Source of the DNA: an uncultured Alphaproteobacteria bacterium
GTDB lineage: Bacteria; Pseudomonadota; Alphaproteobacteria; Methylaequorales; Methylaequoraceae
DNA length: 37,042 nt
NCBI GenBank assembly: GCA_902590895.1
Contig: CACIYM010000008.1
Coordinates: 1-37,042 of the forward strand
Direction of reading: 5' to 3'
Positions 1 to 6,874 of the stretch are shown in pieces. Under the pieces are notes generated by a model. The model saw only the letters and a program-made list of their open reading frames with translations. It was not told the DNA's origin and ran no database searches. Made by a program: the position numbers and the translations under genes. Every line of letters starts with the position of its first letter. The stretch's first letter is position 1.

Positions 1-135
1 ACTAATGTTTTAAACCAAGATTTAGATTTAGCAAATAAACTTGAGCTCAGAGGTACACCTGCATTTATTATTAAAGATCAGATTTATTTTGGTTATGTAG
101 GTTATGATGCAATGGCTGAAAGTCTAAAGAATTAA
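1..135 (+). CDS. DsbA-family thiol oxidoreductase, C-terminal fragment (partial at left edge)
   Basis: An open frame runs from base 1 to a TAA at 133-135 and encodes 44 residues with no start in the window, so the gene begins to the left. The fragment carries the segment RGTPAFII, which is the cis-proline loop typical of thioredoxin-fold proteins of the DsbA/Com1 type, followed by a final helix (DAMAESLKN). From the family, the whole protein would be a periplasmic disulfide oxidoreductase or isomerase, but the catalytic CxxC lies outside the window and cannot be checked. Its stop overlaps the stop of the leftward gene at 132-581, so the two converge without a spacer. It was not in the ORF track because it is short and partial. 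Confidence 0.72.
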   Translation, partial: TNVLNQDLDLANKLELRGTPAFIIKDQIYFGYVGYDAMAESLKN

Positions 136-581
136 CAATACAAGTTATTCTTTTCATTGGTTTTGAATTTTGCTGCGAAACCGTTACTGTACAATATTTT
201 CTTTCCATACCTACTTAAATATATATTGTGATTAACGAGAGCATCCATTTCTCTAAGATGTTTTTTTGTTCTTTCATCATACTCTATAAAAATACTTTGA
301 TCTTCTTGTAATACGTGGATTAACTCATGTAACAAAACTGCCCTATGACAGATGTCATTCATTGGATCTAAATTGTCTGCAAGATAAACTTTATATTTTG
401 GTTCAATAGGGGTATAAGCCATAATTTCGCATTCTCTGTTACCACAAGCTAATTCAGATAATTTGCTTTGTTCAATAAACTCAACACTTGGTGTTTGTTT
501 TGGATTGATATAATTTGTATTACTTGTTATCCATAGCATTAATGCTAAAATCAATTCATTAAAATTTTCAAACTTTTCCAT
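132..581 (-). CDS. Small HExxH-motif putative metallopeptidase (DUF6647-like)
   Basis: A 149-residue protein with a short hydrophobic stretch near the N-terminus (about residues 9-18) that could be a weak signal or membrane segment. Around residue 85 it has LLHELIHVLQ, an HExxH zinc-binding motif, and about 25 residues further EMDALVNHNIYL, which could supply the third ligand. The arrangement resembles the DUF6647 family of small predicted metallopeptidase-like proteins; that assignment is from memory of the family pattern. A conserved-looking Cys pair (ACGNRECE) lies upstream of the motif. The substrate is unknown. It is divergent from the proline iminopeptidase gene with only 24 bases between the starts, so the two promoters must overlap. 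Confidence 0.6.
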   Translation of the reverse strand: MEKFENFNELILALMLWITSNTNYINPKQTPSVEFIEQSKLSELACGNRECEIMAYTPIEPKYKVYLADNLDPMNDICHRAVLLHELIHVLQEDQSIFIEYDERTKKHLREMDALVNHNIYLSRYGKKILYSNGFAAKFKTNEKNNLYC

Positions 582-605
582 GTTTAATAAGATAGTGATA
601 AAAAA

Positions 606-1550
606 ATGAAAAGTAAATTATTTAAACATTTAAATCTTCCTGAAATGTATAACATAGAAGTAGGAGAGGGAAATAAAATATACGTTGAGGTTAGTGGAAA
701 TAAATCAGGTATACCAGTTATTTTTTGTCATGGGGGACCTGGGGGTCATTGCAGAAATGAACATCATTCTCTGTTTGATCCTAAAATATTTAAATCCGTA
801 ATATTTGATCAAAGGGGGTGTGGGAAAAGTACCCCGTATAGGTCTTTAAGTGGAAACGATACAAGTAATTTAGTTGAGGATATAGATAAGATAAGGGAAT
901 TTTTAAACATAAAAAAATTTTTAATTGTGGGAGGATCCTGGGGAGCAACATTAGCTTTAAAATATGCAATAAAATACACTAAAAATGTATCTGCAATTCT
1001 CTTAAGATCGGTTTTTTTAGGAACAATGAGAGAAATTCAATGGGCATTTGACGTTGGACCTAAAACTTTTGCCCCAAAACTTCATCAAGACTTTATGGGA
1101 AAAGTTGACAAAGGTGAAAATTTTATTGATTTTTACTATCAAAAAATTGTTAAAAAAGATTCTAAATTACATTCCTGGTTATGGCATGATTACGAGAGAA
1201 TTCTATCTCAAATAAACCCTGAAAATTCAAATTTTGAGGATTTCAAAACTATTACAAAAAGACAAGGTCTGCCGAATTCTCCATTCATGGAACTTCATTA
1301 CATAAAAAATAACTTTTTTATGGAAGAAGATCATATAGTCAAGTCTGCCAAGGTTTTAAACAATATTCCTGGTTTAATTGTTCAGGGTAGATATGATCTT
1401 ATTTGTCCTCCAAATAACGCTTATCAATTGCATAAGAACTGGAAGAAATCAAAACTTACAATTATTAACACTGCAGGCCATTCATCATCGGATGAAGGTA
1501 TTTTAGAGAATATGATTGAAGGTTTAGAAATATTAGCTAAGACTATTTAA
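606..1550 (+). CDS. pip: Proline iminopeptidase (alpha/beta hydrolase, S33)
   Basis: A 314-residue cytoplasmic alpha/beta hydrolase that removes N-terminal proline from peptides. It has the oxyanion-hole segment HGGPGG (about residue 43), the FDQRGCGKS block, the nucleophile elbow GGSWGA (about residue 110), the acid loop QGRYDLICPP (about 262) and the catalytic His in AGHSSSD (about 290). Length and motif order match family S33 prolyl aminopeptidases. The start codon at 606 is the first ATG and is divergent from the HExxH gene. The 3' end overlaps that of queG by 18 bases in convergent orientation. It has no obvious functional link with the queuosine genes. Confidence 0.9.
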   Translation: MKSKLFKHLNLPEMYNIEVGEGNKIYVEVSGNKSGIPVIFCHGGPGGHCRNEHHSLFDPKIFKSVIFDQRGCGKSTPYRSLSGNDTSNLVEDIDKIREFLNIKKFLIVGGSWGATLALKYAIKYTKNVSAILLRSVFLGTMREIQWAFDVGPKTFAPKLHQDFMGKVDKGENFIDFYYQKIVKKDSKLHSWLWHDYERILSQINPENSNFEDFKTITKRQGLPNSPFMELHYIKNNFFMEEDHIVKSAKVLNNIPGLIVQGRYDLICPPNNAYQLHKNWKKSKLTIINTAGHSSSDEGILENMIEGLEILAKTI

Positions 1551-2630
1551 TTCAAATAACACGTATTTATTTTTTTCGTTTTTTAACTTTTTCTTTATTT
1601 TGTTTTTAGATGAGAGTTTTCCTAAAGACCAGATTGAAGCACCCCTAATTATTGGATTGTCATGATTTAAAAGCTTTTCCAATTTAATTTCTAAAATTTT
1701 TGAATTACTGTTACCGGAGGCAATAATTACATTTCTTAAAAAACTTATCCATCCAATTCTTTTTACTGGAGAATTACAAAAATATTTTTCAAATTTCTCT
1801 TTATCAAAATCCAAAAAGAAATTTAAATTTTTATATTCTTCGTTGGGAATTAAATCTTTATTTTTGGTTGGTTTTGCAAATTTATTCCAAGGGCATATAG
1901 ATAAGCAATCGTCACAACCATAAATTTTATTTCCAATTTTGTCTCTAATACTTATTGGAAAAGGGCCTTTATGTTCAATTGTCAAATATGAAATACATTT
2001 TCTAGCATCAATTTTATAGTCTGAAATAATAGCATTGGTGGGACAAATATCAATACAACTTCTGCATGTACCACAGTTATCATTTTTTGTTTTATCAACT
2101 GTTAAGCTTATTGGTAAAAATATTTCTGAAAGAAACAACCATGACCCGTATTCTTTAGAAACAATATTAGTGTGTTTGCCAAGCCAGCCAACTTTAGTTT
2201 TTTTTGCAAAATATTTTTCCATTACTGGTGAGCTATCAACAAAATATTTTGAATCTAATTTATGTTCTGTATATAACCAATTTTTAAATTCTTTAAGCTG
2301 TTTACCAATGACATCATGATAATCTCTTTGATGTGCATAAACACTAATATTAGCTTTTTCTTTAAAATCATTTTTCAATAATGGATTGAATCTTGGCGCA
2401 TAATTCAAACCTATTACAACGATTGTTTTAACTTCACTCCAAACTTTTTTTGGATTTATTTTTTTTTCATATTGATTTTCAAGCCAACCCATTTGACCAT
2501 GAAATTTTTTTTTTAAAAATTCCCGATATTCCATTTTTGTTTTGGTATCAACAATTGGTTGTGTGTATCCAATTACATCAAAACCTAATTCGGAAATTTT
2601 GTTATTTATCCTTTTTTTTAAATTCATCAT
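1533..2630 (-). CDS. queG: Epoxyqueuosine reductase QueG
   Basis: A 365-residue iron-sulfur, cobalamin-dependent enzyme that reduces epoxyqueuosine to queuosine in tRNA, the last step of the pathway. Two ferredoxin-like cluster motifs are visible: CGTCRSCIDICP (about residues 186-197) and GCDDCLSICPWNKFA (about 238-252). The C-terminal part (about 280-350) has the HEAT-like repeat expected of QueG (RGASIWSLGKL). Length matches the family. It is divergent from queC with 25 bases between the starts, which must hold both promoters. Its presence implies that the cell acquires or makes cobalamin. A rightward ORF at 2035-2319 inside it is a frame shadow. Confidence 0.93.
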   Translation of the reverse strand: MMNLKKRINNKISELGFDVIGYTQPIVDTKTKMEYREFLKKKFHGQMGWLENQYEKKINPKKVWSEVKTIVVIGLNYAPRFNPLLKNDFKEKANISVYAHQRDYHDVIGKQLKEFKNWLYTEHKLDSKYFVDSSPVMEKYFAKKTKVGWLGKHTNIVSKEYGSWLFLSEIFLPISLTVDKTKNDNCGTCRSCIDICPTNAIISDYKIDARKCISYLTIEHKGPFPISIRDKIGNKIYGCDDCLSICPWNKFAKPTKNKDLIPNEEYKNLNFFLDFDKEKFEKYFCNSPVKRIGWISFLRNVIIASGNSNSKILEIKLEKLLNHDNPIIRGASIWSLGKLSSKNKIKKKLKNEKNKYVLFELNSLS

Positions 2631-2655
2631 CGTTTTATTATGTTAATAAAGATAA

Positions 2656-3336
2656 ATGAAAAAAAATATGGATAAAGTAAAAAAAGGTTTAGTCTTATTA
2701 AGTGGAGGACTTGATTCAACTGTTACGTTGTCAATATGTAAAGAATCTAATATAGATATTCATGCCATGACATTTGACTACGGTCAAAGACATAAAGTTG
2801 AACTTGATTTTGCTAAATGGCAGGCAAAAAAATTTAACTGTAAATCTCATAAAATATTTAAAATTGATTTATATGGAGGTTCTGCGCTAACAGATAAAAT
2901 TGATGTTCCCAATAATAAGAATGTTGATTCAATACCTAATAATATTCCTGTAACTTATGTTCCTGGAAGAAATATAATTTTTCTATCATTTGCAGCTGGC
3001 TATGCTGAGTATTTGGACATAGAAGATATATATATAGGTGTTAATTCTGTTGATTATTCTGGCTATCCAGACTGTAGAGAAGAATTTATTAAAATCTTTG
3101 AAAAAACTATTAATATGTCCACAAAAAAAGGACTTCAGGGAAAAAAGTTTAGAATCATTGCACCACTTCAAAAACTAGATAAAAAAGAAATAGTATTAAT
3201 TGGAAAAAAAAATGGCGTTGATTTCTCTAAAACCTCAAGCTGTTATAATCCAATTAATATGCGAAAATGTGGATTATGTGATGCATGTCTTCTTAGAAAA
3301 AAAGGTTTTGATGAAGCCAATTTAGATGATAATTAG
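2656..3336 (+). CDS. queC: 7-cyano-7-deazaguanine synthase QueC
   Basis: A 226-residue ATP-dependent enzyme that converts 7-carboxy-7-deazaguanine and ammonia to preQ0. The PP-loop LLSGGLDST lies near residue 13 and the zinc motif C-x8-C-x2-C-x2-C is intact at the C-terminus (CYNPINMRKCGLCDAC), which contrasts with the degraded zinc site in Tgt downstream. Two starts are possible, 2656 or the in-frame ATG at 2668; the shorter form brings the PP-loop to the usual distance from the N-terminus, and neither has a strong ribosome-binding site. It opens a rightward run with queE and queD; its last bases are only 4 bases from the preferred queE start. Confidence 0.95.
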   Translation: MKKNMDKVKKGLVLLSGGLDSTVTLSICKESNIDIHAMTFDYGQRHKVELDFAKWQAKKFNCKSHKIFKIDLYGGSALTDKIDVPNNKNVDSIPNNIPVTYVPGRNIIFLSFAAGYAEYLDIEDIYIGVNSVDYSGYPDCREEFIKIFEKTINMSTKKGLQGKKFRIIAPLQKLDKKEIVLIGKKNGVDFSKTSSCYNPINMRKCGLCDACLLRKKGFDEANLDDN

Positions 3337-3340
3337 AACT

Positions 3341-3973
3341 ATGTATAAAGTTAAAGAAATTTTTAAGTCAATTCAAGGTGAGGGTTTTCATTCAGGAAAA
3401 ACGGCAGTATTTATTCGTTTTTCAGGATGTAACTTATGGAATGGGATTGAGAAATTCAGAAAAAGGGCGATGTGTAACTTTTGTGATACTGATTTTGTTG
3501 GAGTGGATGGTCAAAATGGTGGTGAGTATAAATTAGAAGATCTTATAAAAAAAACTCTTGAGATATGGGGTAAGAATAAATCATATCACGAAAAGTTTAT
3601 TGTTTTAACTGGTGGTGAACCTCTGTTACAAGTTGATACACAATTAATTAAAGAATTAAAAAAAAAAAACTTTTACATTGCTTTAGAAACTAATGGAACT
3701 ATTAAAACAAAATTAAAATTTGATTGGGTTGTTGTTAGTCCTAAAGAAAATGCATCTTGGAATTTAAAAAATGGTGATGAACTGAAAGTTGTATATCCAC
3801 AAAATAAAATTAATTTAAAAAAAGCATTAGATCTTAAATTCAAATATTTTTTTCTTCAACCTATGGCTAACGAGTTTAAACAACTAAACATTATAAAAAC
3901 CTTAAATTATTGCAGATCTCATAAACCATGGTTTCCAAGTTTTCAAATTCATAAATCGTTAGGAACAAGTTAA
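3341..3973 (+). CDS. queE: 7-carboxy-7-deazaguanine synthase QueE
   Basis: A radical SAM enzyme that rearranges 6-carboxytetrahydropterin to 7-carboxy-7-deazaguanine. The cluster motif is the variant C-x14-C-x2-C (SGCNLWNG...MCNFCDTD), which is diagnostic of one QueE subtype, and GGEPLLQ follows at about residue 90. The ORF track starts at 3326, but the family N-terminus is MYKVKEIF, so I place the start at ATG 3341, just after the queC stop (3334-3336). The stop TAA shares a base with the queD start (TAATG), indicating translational coupling. A run of 12 adenines lies inside the gene near 3658-3669 and could promote slippage. Confidence 0.93.
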   Translation: MYKVKEIFKSIQGEGFHSGKTAVFIRFSGCNLWNGIEKFRKRAMCNFCDTDFVGVDGQNGGEYKLEDLIKKTLEIWGKNKSYHEKFIVLTGGEPLLQVDTQLIKELKKKNFYIALETNGTIKTKLKFDWVVVSPKENASWNLKNGDELKVVYPQNKINLKKALDLKFKYFFLQPMANEFKQLNIIKTLNYCRSHKPWFPSFQIHKSLGTS

Positions 3974-4329
3974 TGATCATTTATAAAAAGTACTTTTTTG
4001 ATGCAGCTCATTATATGCCAAATTTTAAAAAAACTCATAAATATGCTAAAGTACACGGTCATAGTTATGAGATGATTATTAAAATATCTGGAGATCCTGA
4101 TAAAAAAAATAATTGGATAATTAACTATGATGAAATTGATAATATAATTGTCCCCATTGTAAATAAACTTGACCATAGGACATTAAATGAAATTTCTGGT
4201 TTAGAAAACCCAACGGCTGAAAATATAGCCAAATGGTTTTGGAAACAAATTAAAAAAAAAATCAACAATTTAACGAGCATTGAAATCTATCGACCAAGAA
4301 TTGGTGGATGTATTTATGAAGGTGATTGA
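3973..4329 (+). CDS. queD: 6-carboxytetrahydropterin synthase QueD, with altered active-site residues
   Basis: A 118-residue protein of the PTPS/QueD fold, which converts dihydroneopterin triphosphate to 6-carboxytetrahydropterin. The zinc histidines are present (FDAAH and HGH), as are LDHRTLNE and LENPTAENIAKW. Two residues differ from E. coli QueD. The catalytic Cys of the CxxxHGH motif is Tyr here (HKYAKVHGHS), and the C-terminal segment that normally reads KETCTAGC, with the pterin-anchoring Glu, reads YRPRIGGC. The position between queE and the rest of the cluster strongly supports the QueD role, so the changes may be a lineage variant, but a changed substrate or loss of activity is possible. 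It overlaps the queE stop by one base. No folE (GTP cyclohydrolase I) is in the window. Confidence 0.82.
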   Translation: MIIYKKYFFDAAHYMPNFKKTHKYAKVHGHSYEMIIKISGDPDKKNNWIINYDEIDNIIVPIVNKLDHRTLNEISGLENPTAENIAKWFWKQIKKKINNLTSIEIYRPRIGGCIYEGD

Positions 4330-4400
4330 ATAGTTTAACTTAACTTAATTTGAGTCGTTATTTTTGATAATGGAAGTATAAAGTTAATGGAGGTAGTTAA

Positions 4401-4404
4401 GAGG
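4401..4404 (+). promoter_or_regulatory. Ribosome-binding site supporting an AUC start for the flagellin gene
   Basis: GAGG is followed after 7 bases by ATC CCT TCA GTT in the flagellin frame. No ATG, GTG, TTG or CTG exists in that frame between the upstream stop (TAG 4394-4396) and ATG 4448, yet the intervening residues look like a flagellin N-terminus. A second purine-rich GGAGG lies just upstream at 4389-4393. Confidence 0.45.
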
Positions 4405-4411
4405 AAATAAA

Positions 4412-5260
4412 ATCCCTTCAGTTTCCAATATTTCAATTGGTGTTAATATGGCTGCTGCCGCAGCTAACAAAGCTCGACACGGAATGAATGAGTCAATTAC
4501 CAGACTGTCTACCGGTGTTAGAGCCATGTACGGTGCTGACGCTGCTGGTCACTCAATGGGTAAAAGCATTCAAGCCATTGGCCAAAGTTATGCGAAGGCA
4601 GCACGTAACATTGAAGATGGTATTTCATATGCACAAATGGGTGAATCAGTTCTTTTAGAAGTTGCTAATTTAGCAATAAGATTAAGAGAATTAGGAACTG
4701 CTTCGCATACCAATGTGGTTCTCATACCAAGTATAGGGTTTAGTCGAGAAACTCCTGCTTATGGTATGGTGTTAATTGATGTTCATCAAAATGCTGCAAT
4801 ACAAGCAGAGGCAGAATTAATTTATGATACTGTAGACCAAATTCTTGATACAACTGACTTTAACACAGTTGAAGTTGTTGATGGTAACAAAAAAAAACAA
4901 GTAAACATAGCTTATGGACCATTGACAGCAAATGTTACTGCCGTTGGTCCTAATCAGCTCTTAAGTATATTGAACGGTCAGTATGATGTCTTTAACATAG
5001 GGCTTGCTGATAGTTTATTTGCAGAGGTTGCAGAGGGTCTTGGAAACATTGCTGCTGATTTAACAGCGCTTAAAGCATTCCAAGGAGCCGCTTCAGCAAC
5101 AGGTGCAAATATGGCTGCTGCTGGTGCACGATTAATTGACACAGACTTTGCTCTTGAAACGGCAAGTTTGGCAAAAAATATGATCTTGAATCAAGCTGCA
5201 TTAGCTATGGCTACTCAAGCAAACGCAACTCAATCGTCTATATTGTCAGTTTTATTGTAA
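4412..5260 (+). CDS. Flagellin, short form, with probable non-AUG (ATC) start
   Basis: A flagellin of about 282 residues from an ATC at 4412, or 270 from ATG 4448. The N-terminal D0/D1 helices are clear (ESITRLSTG, DAAGHSMGKSIQA, NIEDGISYAQMGESVL), as is the C-terminal D1/D0 (ARLIDTDFALETASLAKN...SSILSVLL). The central variable region is only about 100 residues. Upstream of ATG 4448 the same frame reads PSVSNISIGVN, which aligns with the usual flagellin start (VNTNI...), so the true start lies upstream, where no standard start codon exists. The gene is richer in GC and in preferred codons than its neighbours, as expected of an abundant protein. It stands alone between queD (82 bases away) and the convergent queF, with no other flagellar gene in the window. 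I see no convincing sigma-28 or sigma-54 promoter. Confidence 0.88.
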   Translation: MPSVSNISIGVNMAAAAANKARHGMNESITRLSTGVRAMYGADAAGHSMGKSIQAIGQSYAKAARNIEDGISYAQMGESVLLEVANLAIRLRELGTASHTNVVLIPSIGFSRETPAYGMVLIDVHQNAAIQAEAELIYDTVDQILDTTDFNTVEVVDGNKKKQVNIAYGPLTANVTAVGPNQLLSILNGQYDVFNIGLADSLFAEVAEGLGNIAADLTALKAFQGAASATGANMAAAGARLIDTDFALETASLAKNMILNQAALAMATQANATQSSILSVLL

Positions 5261-5310
5261 TAAGAGTGAATTACAATTTACTTTTAATTCTTTAAGTTAG
5301 AACACAAACT

Positions 5311-5766
5311 TTATCTTCCCGAATACGTATTTATTTTAAAATCCTCTAAATGAATATCTTTTGGTTTTTTGCCGTTTTGATAAAATACATCAATGGGAAT
5401 ACCCCCTCTAGGATTCCAAAATCCAGCAATTCTTAGCCACTTGGGTTTAATAGATTTCTCAACTGATTTAGCTATTTTTATTGTACATTCCTCGTGAAAG
5501 CCACCATAGTTTCTAAAAGAAAATAAAAACAGTTTAAAAGATTTACTCTCAACAATTAATTTATTAGGTACATAATCAATAATTATTATACCAAAATCTG
5601 GCTGACCAGTAACAGGACAAATTGAAGTAAATTCAGGAGCAGTCAATCTTACAACATAATCGCTTTTGGGATGGGGGTTATTTACGCTATCTAACTCAAA
5701 GTCAACTGGTGAGCTTGGAGTTTTTTTTATTTTTCCTAGATATTTAGTTTTTTTTAAACGACTCAT
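5311..5766 (-). CDS. queF: NADPH-dependent preQ0 reductase QueF (unimodular)
   Basis: A 151-residue cytoplasmic enzyme reducing the nitrile preQ0 to preQ1 with NADPH. The catalytic Cys and Asp lie in SICPVTGQPD (about residues 48-57), the QueF signature in ESKSFKLFLFSFRN (about 73-86) and the nitrile-binding Glu in GFHEE. The short, single-domain length fits the YkvM-type form rather than the longer E. coli form. It is the last gene of the leftward moaA-nadK-argE-queA-tgt-queF run and overlaps the end of tgt by 23 bases. The 50 bases between its stop and the convergent flagellin stop show no clear terminator hairpin. Confidence 0.95.
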   Translation of the reverse strand: MSRLKKTKYLGKIKKTPSSPVDFELDSVNNPHPKSDYVVRLTAPEFTSICPVTGQPDFGIIIIDYVPNKLIVESKSFKLFLFSFRNYGGFHEECTIKIAKSVEKSIKPKWLRIAGFWNPRGGIPIDVFYQNGKKPKDIHLEDFKINTYSGR

Positions 5767-6874
5767 GATTTTTTAAATATTTTTTTTTTAGACTTTTGAA
5801 GCGTTTATTAATAATTGAAACTCTTATTTCATCCATCATTTTTTTATAATAAGCAATGTTGTGCAAGCTTAATATCATTGATGATAAAATTTCATTACTT
5901 TTTGTCAAATGATGAAGATAGGATTTTGAAAAGTTAGTCGATGCATAACAATCGGTTGTTTCATCCAATAAGCTTTTATCACTGGCATATTTAGCATTGC
6001 GTAAATTAATTTCACCTTTATCTGTAAAAGCTCTACCGTTTCTTCCAAATCTTGTTGGCAAAACGCAGTCAAACATATCAATGCCGTTTTCAACTGAATA
6101 AAATATATCAACTGGTCTTCCAACGCCCATTATATACCTTGGTTTTTCAATATCTATATGTTGAGTAGTTTCTTTTACAACATTTATCATCTGTTCATGG
6201 TTTTCGCCTACTGATAATCCTCCTAGTGCATAACCATCAAATTCTATTTCATTTAATATTTTCGTACTTTCTTTTCTCAAATCACCAAACATTCCTCCCT
6301 GAATTATCCCAAACAATCCATAACCCTTTCTTTTAGTGAAAGCTTTTTTACATCGCTCTGCCCATCTCATACTTAATTCCATTGATTCTTTTGATCTAGC
6401 ATAAGTTGCAGGATACTCTGTACATTCATCAAGAACCATTGATATTGTTGAATTCAATTTTTCTTGAATTAAAATTGAACTCTCTGGTGTAAGTTTATAT
6501 TTTTTTCCATCTACATGTGAAGAAAATTCAATACCTTTTTCTTTTATGTTTCTTAATTTTGATAGCGACCATACTTGAAAACCTCCAGAGTCGGTTAAAA
6601 TTGGTTTTTCCCAATTCATAAATTTTTGTAATCCAGAAAATTTTTTTATTAGTTCCTCACCGGGTCTTAACATTAAATGATATGTATTAGCTAAAATTAT
6701 TTCGATGTTCAGTTCTAAAAGATCTTTTGGAAAAATACCTTTAACTGAAGCTGCAGTGCCCACCGGCATGAAGACTGGTGTTTTTATATTACCATGAATA
6801 GTTTCTATTATTCCAGCTCTTGCTTTTTCATCACTTGCCTCTAATTTGAAATTGAATGGTTTTAAGTTTTCCAT
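5744..6874 (-). CDS. tgt: tRNA-guanine transglycosylase Tgt lacking two zinc cysteines
   Basis: The enzyme exchanges guanine 34 for preQ1 in tRNAs with GUN anticodons. Catalytic and substrate segments are intact: LTDSGGFQV with the general acid/base Asp, GIIQGG, ALGGLSVGE, and the nucleophile Asp in GIDMFDCVLPTRFGRNGRAF. The C-terminal zinc site is not. Where the family has CxCxxC, the sequence reads TDCYAST, so Thr and Ser replace the first and third Cys; the middle Cys and the later His (SLHNIAYY) remain. I checked this by reverse-complementing 5941-6000. ATG 6874 is the preferred start; the ORF track begins at a TTG three codons earlier (6883) that sits closer to a GGAG. The gene overlaps queA and queF. 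Confidence 0.93.
   Translation of the reverse strand: MENLKPFNFKLEASDEKARAGIIETIHGNIKTPVFMPVGTAASVKGIFPKDLLELNIEIILANTYHLMLRPGEELIKKFSGLQKFMNWEKPILTDSGGFQVWSLSKLRNIKEKGIEFSSHVDGKKYKLTPESSILIQEKLNSTISMVLDECTEYPATYARSKESMELSMRWAERCKKAFTKRKGYGLFGIIQGGMFGDLRKESTKILNEIEFDGYALGGLSVGENHEQMINVVKETTQHIDIEKPRYIMGVGRPVDIFYSVENGIDMFDCVLPTRFGRNGRAFTDKGEINLRNAKYASDKSLLDETTDCYASTNFSKSYLHHLTKSNEILSSMILSLHNIAYYKKMMDEIRVSIINKRFKSLKKKYLKNHESFKKN

Noticed and set aside
2631-2655. preQ1 riboswitch upstream of queC or queG
   Set aside because: The divergent gap has 25 bases, and I see no C-rich loop or A-rich tail pattern in the gene starts.
4387-4410. Eight-codon ORF (ATG GAG ... TAA) just before the flagellin, as a leader peptide or a frameshifted true start
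   Set aside because: It ends before the flagellin frame begins and would need a +1 shift at a site with no known slippery motif. The GAGG-ATC arrangement explains the region better.
4376-4410. Sigma-28 flagellin promoter (TAAAGTTA at 4379)
   Set aside because: The -35-like match has no GCCGATAA-like -10 about 11 bases downstream.
5261-5310. Terminator between flagellin and queF
   Set aside because: Only a weak GAATT...AATTC symmetry is present, with no GC stem or clear T run.
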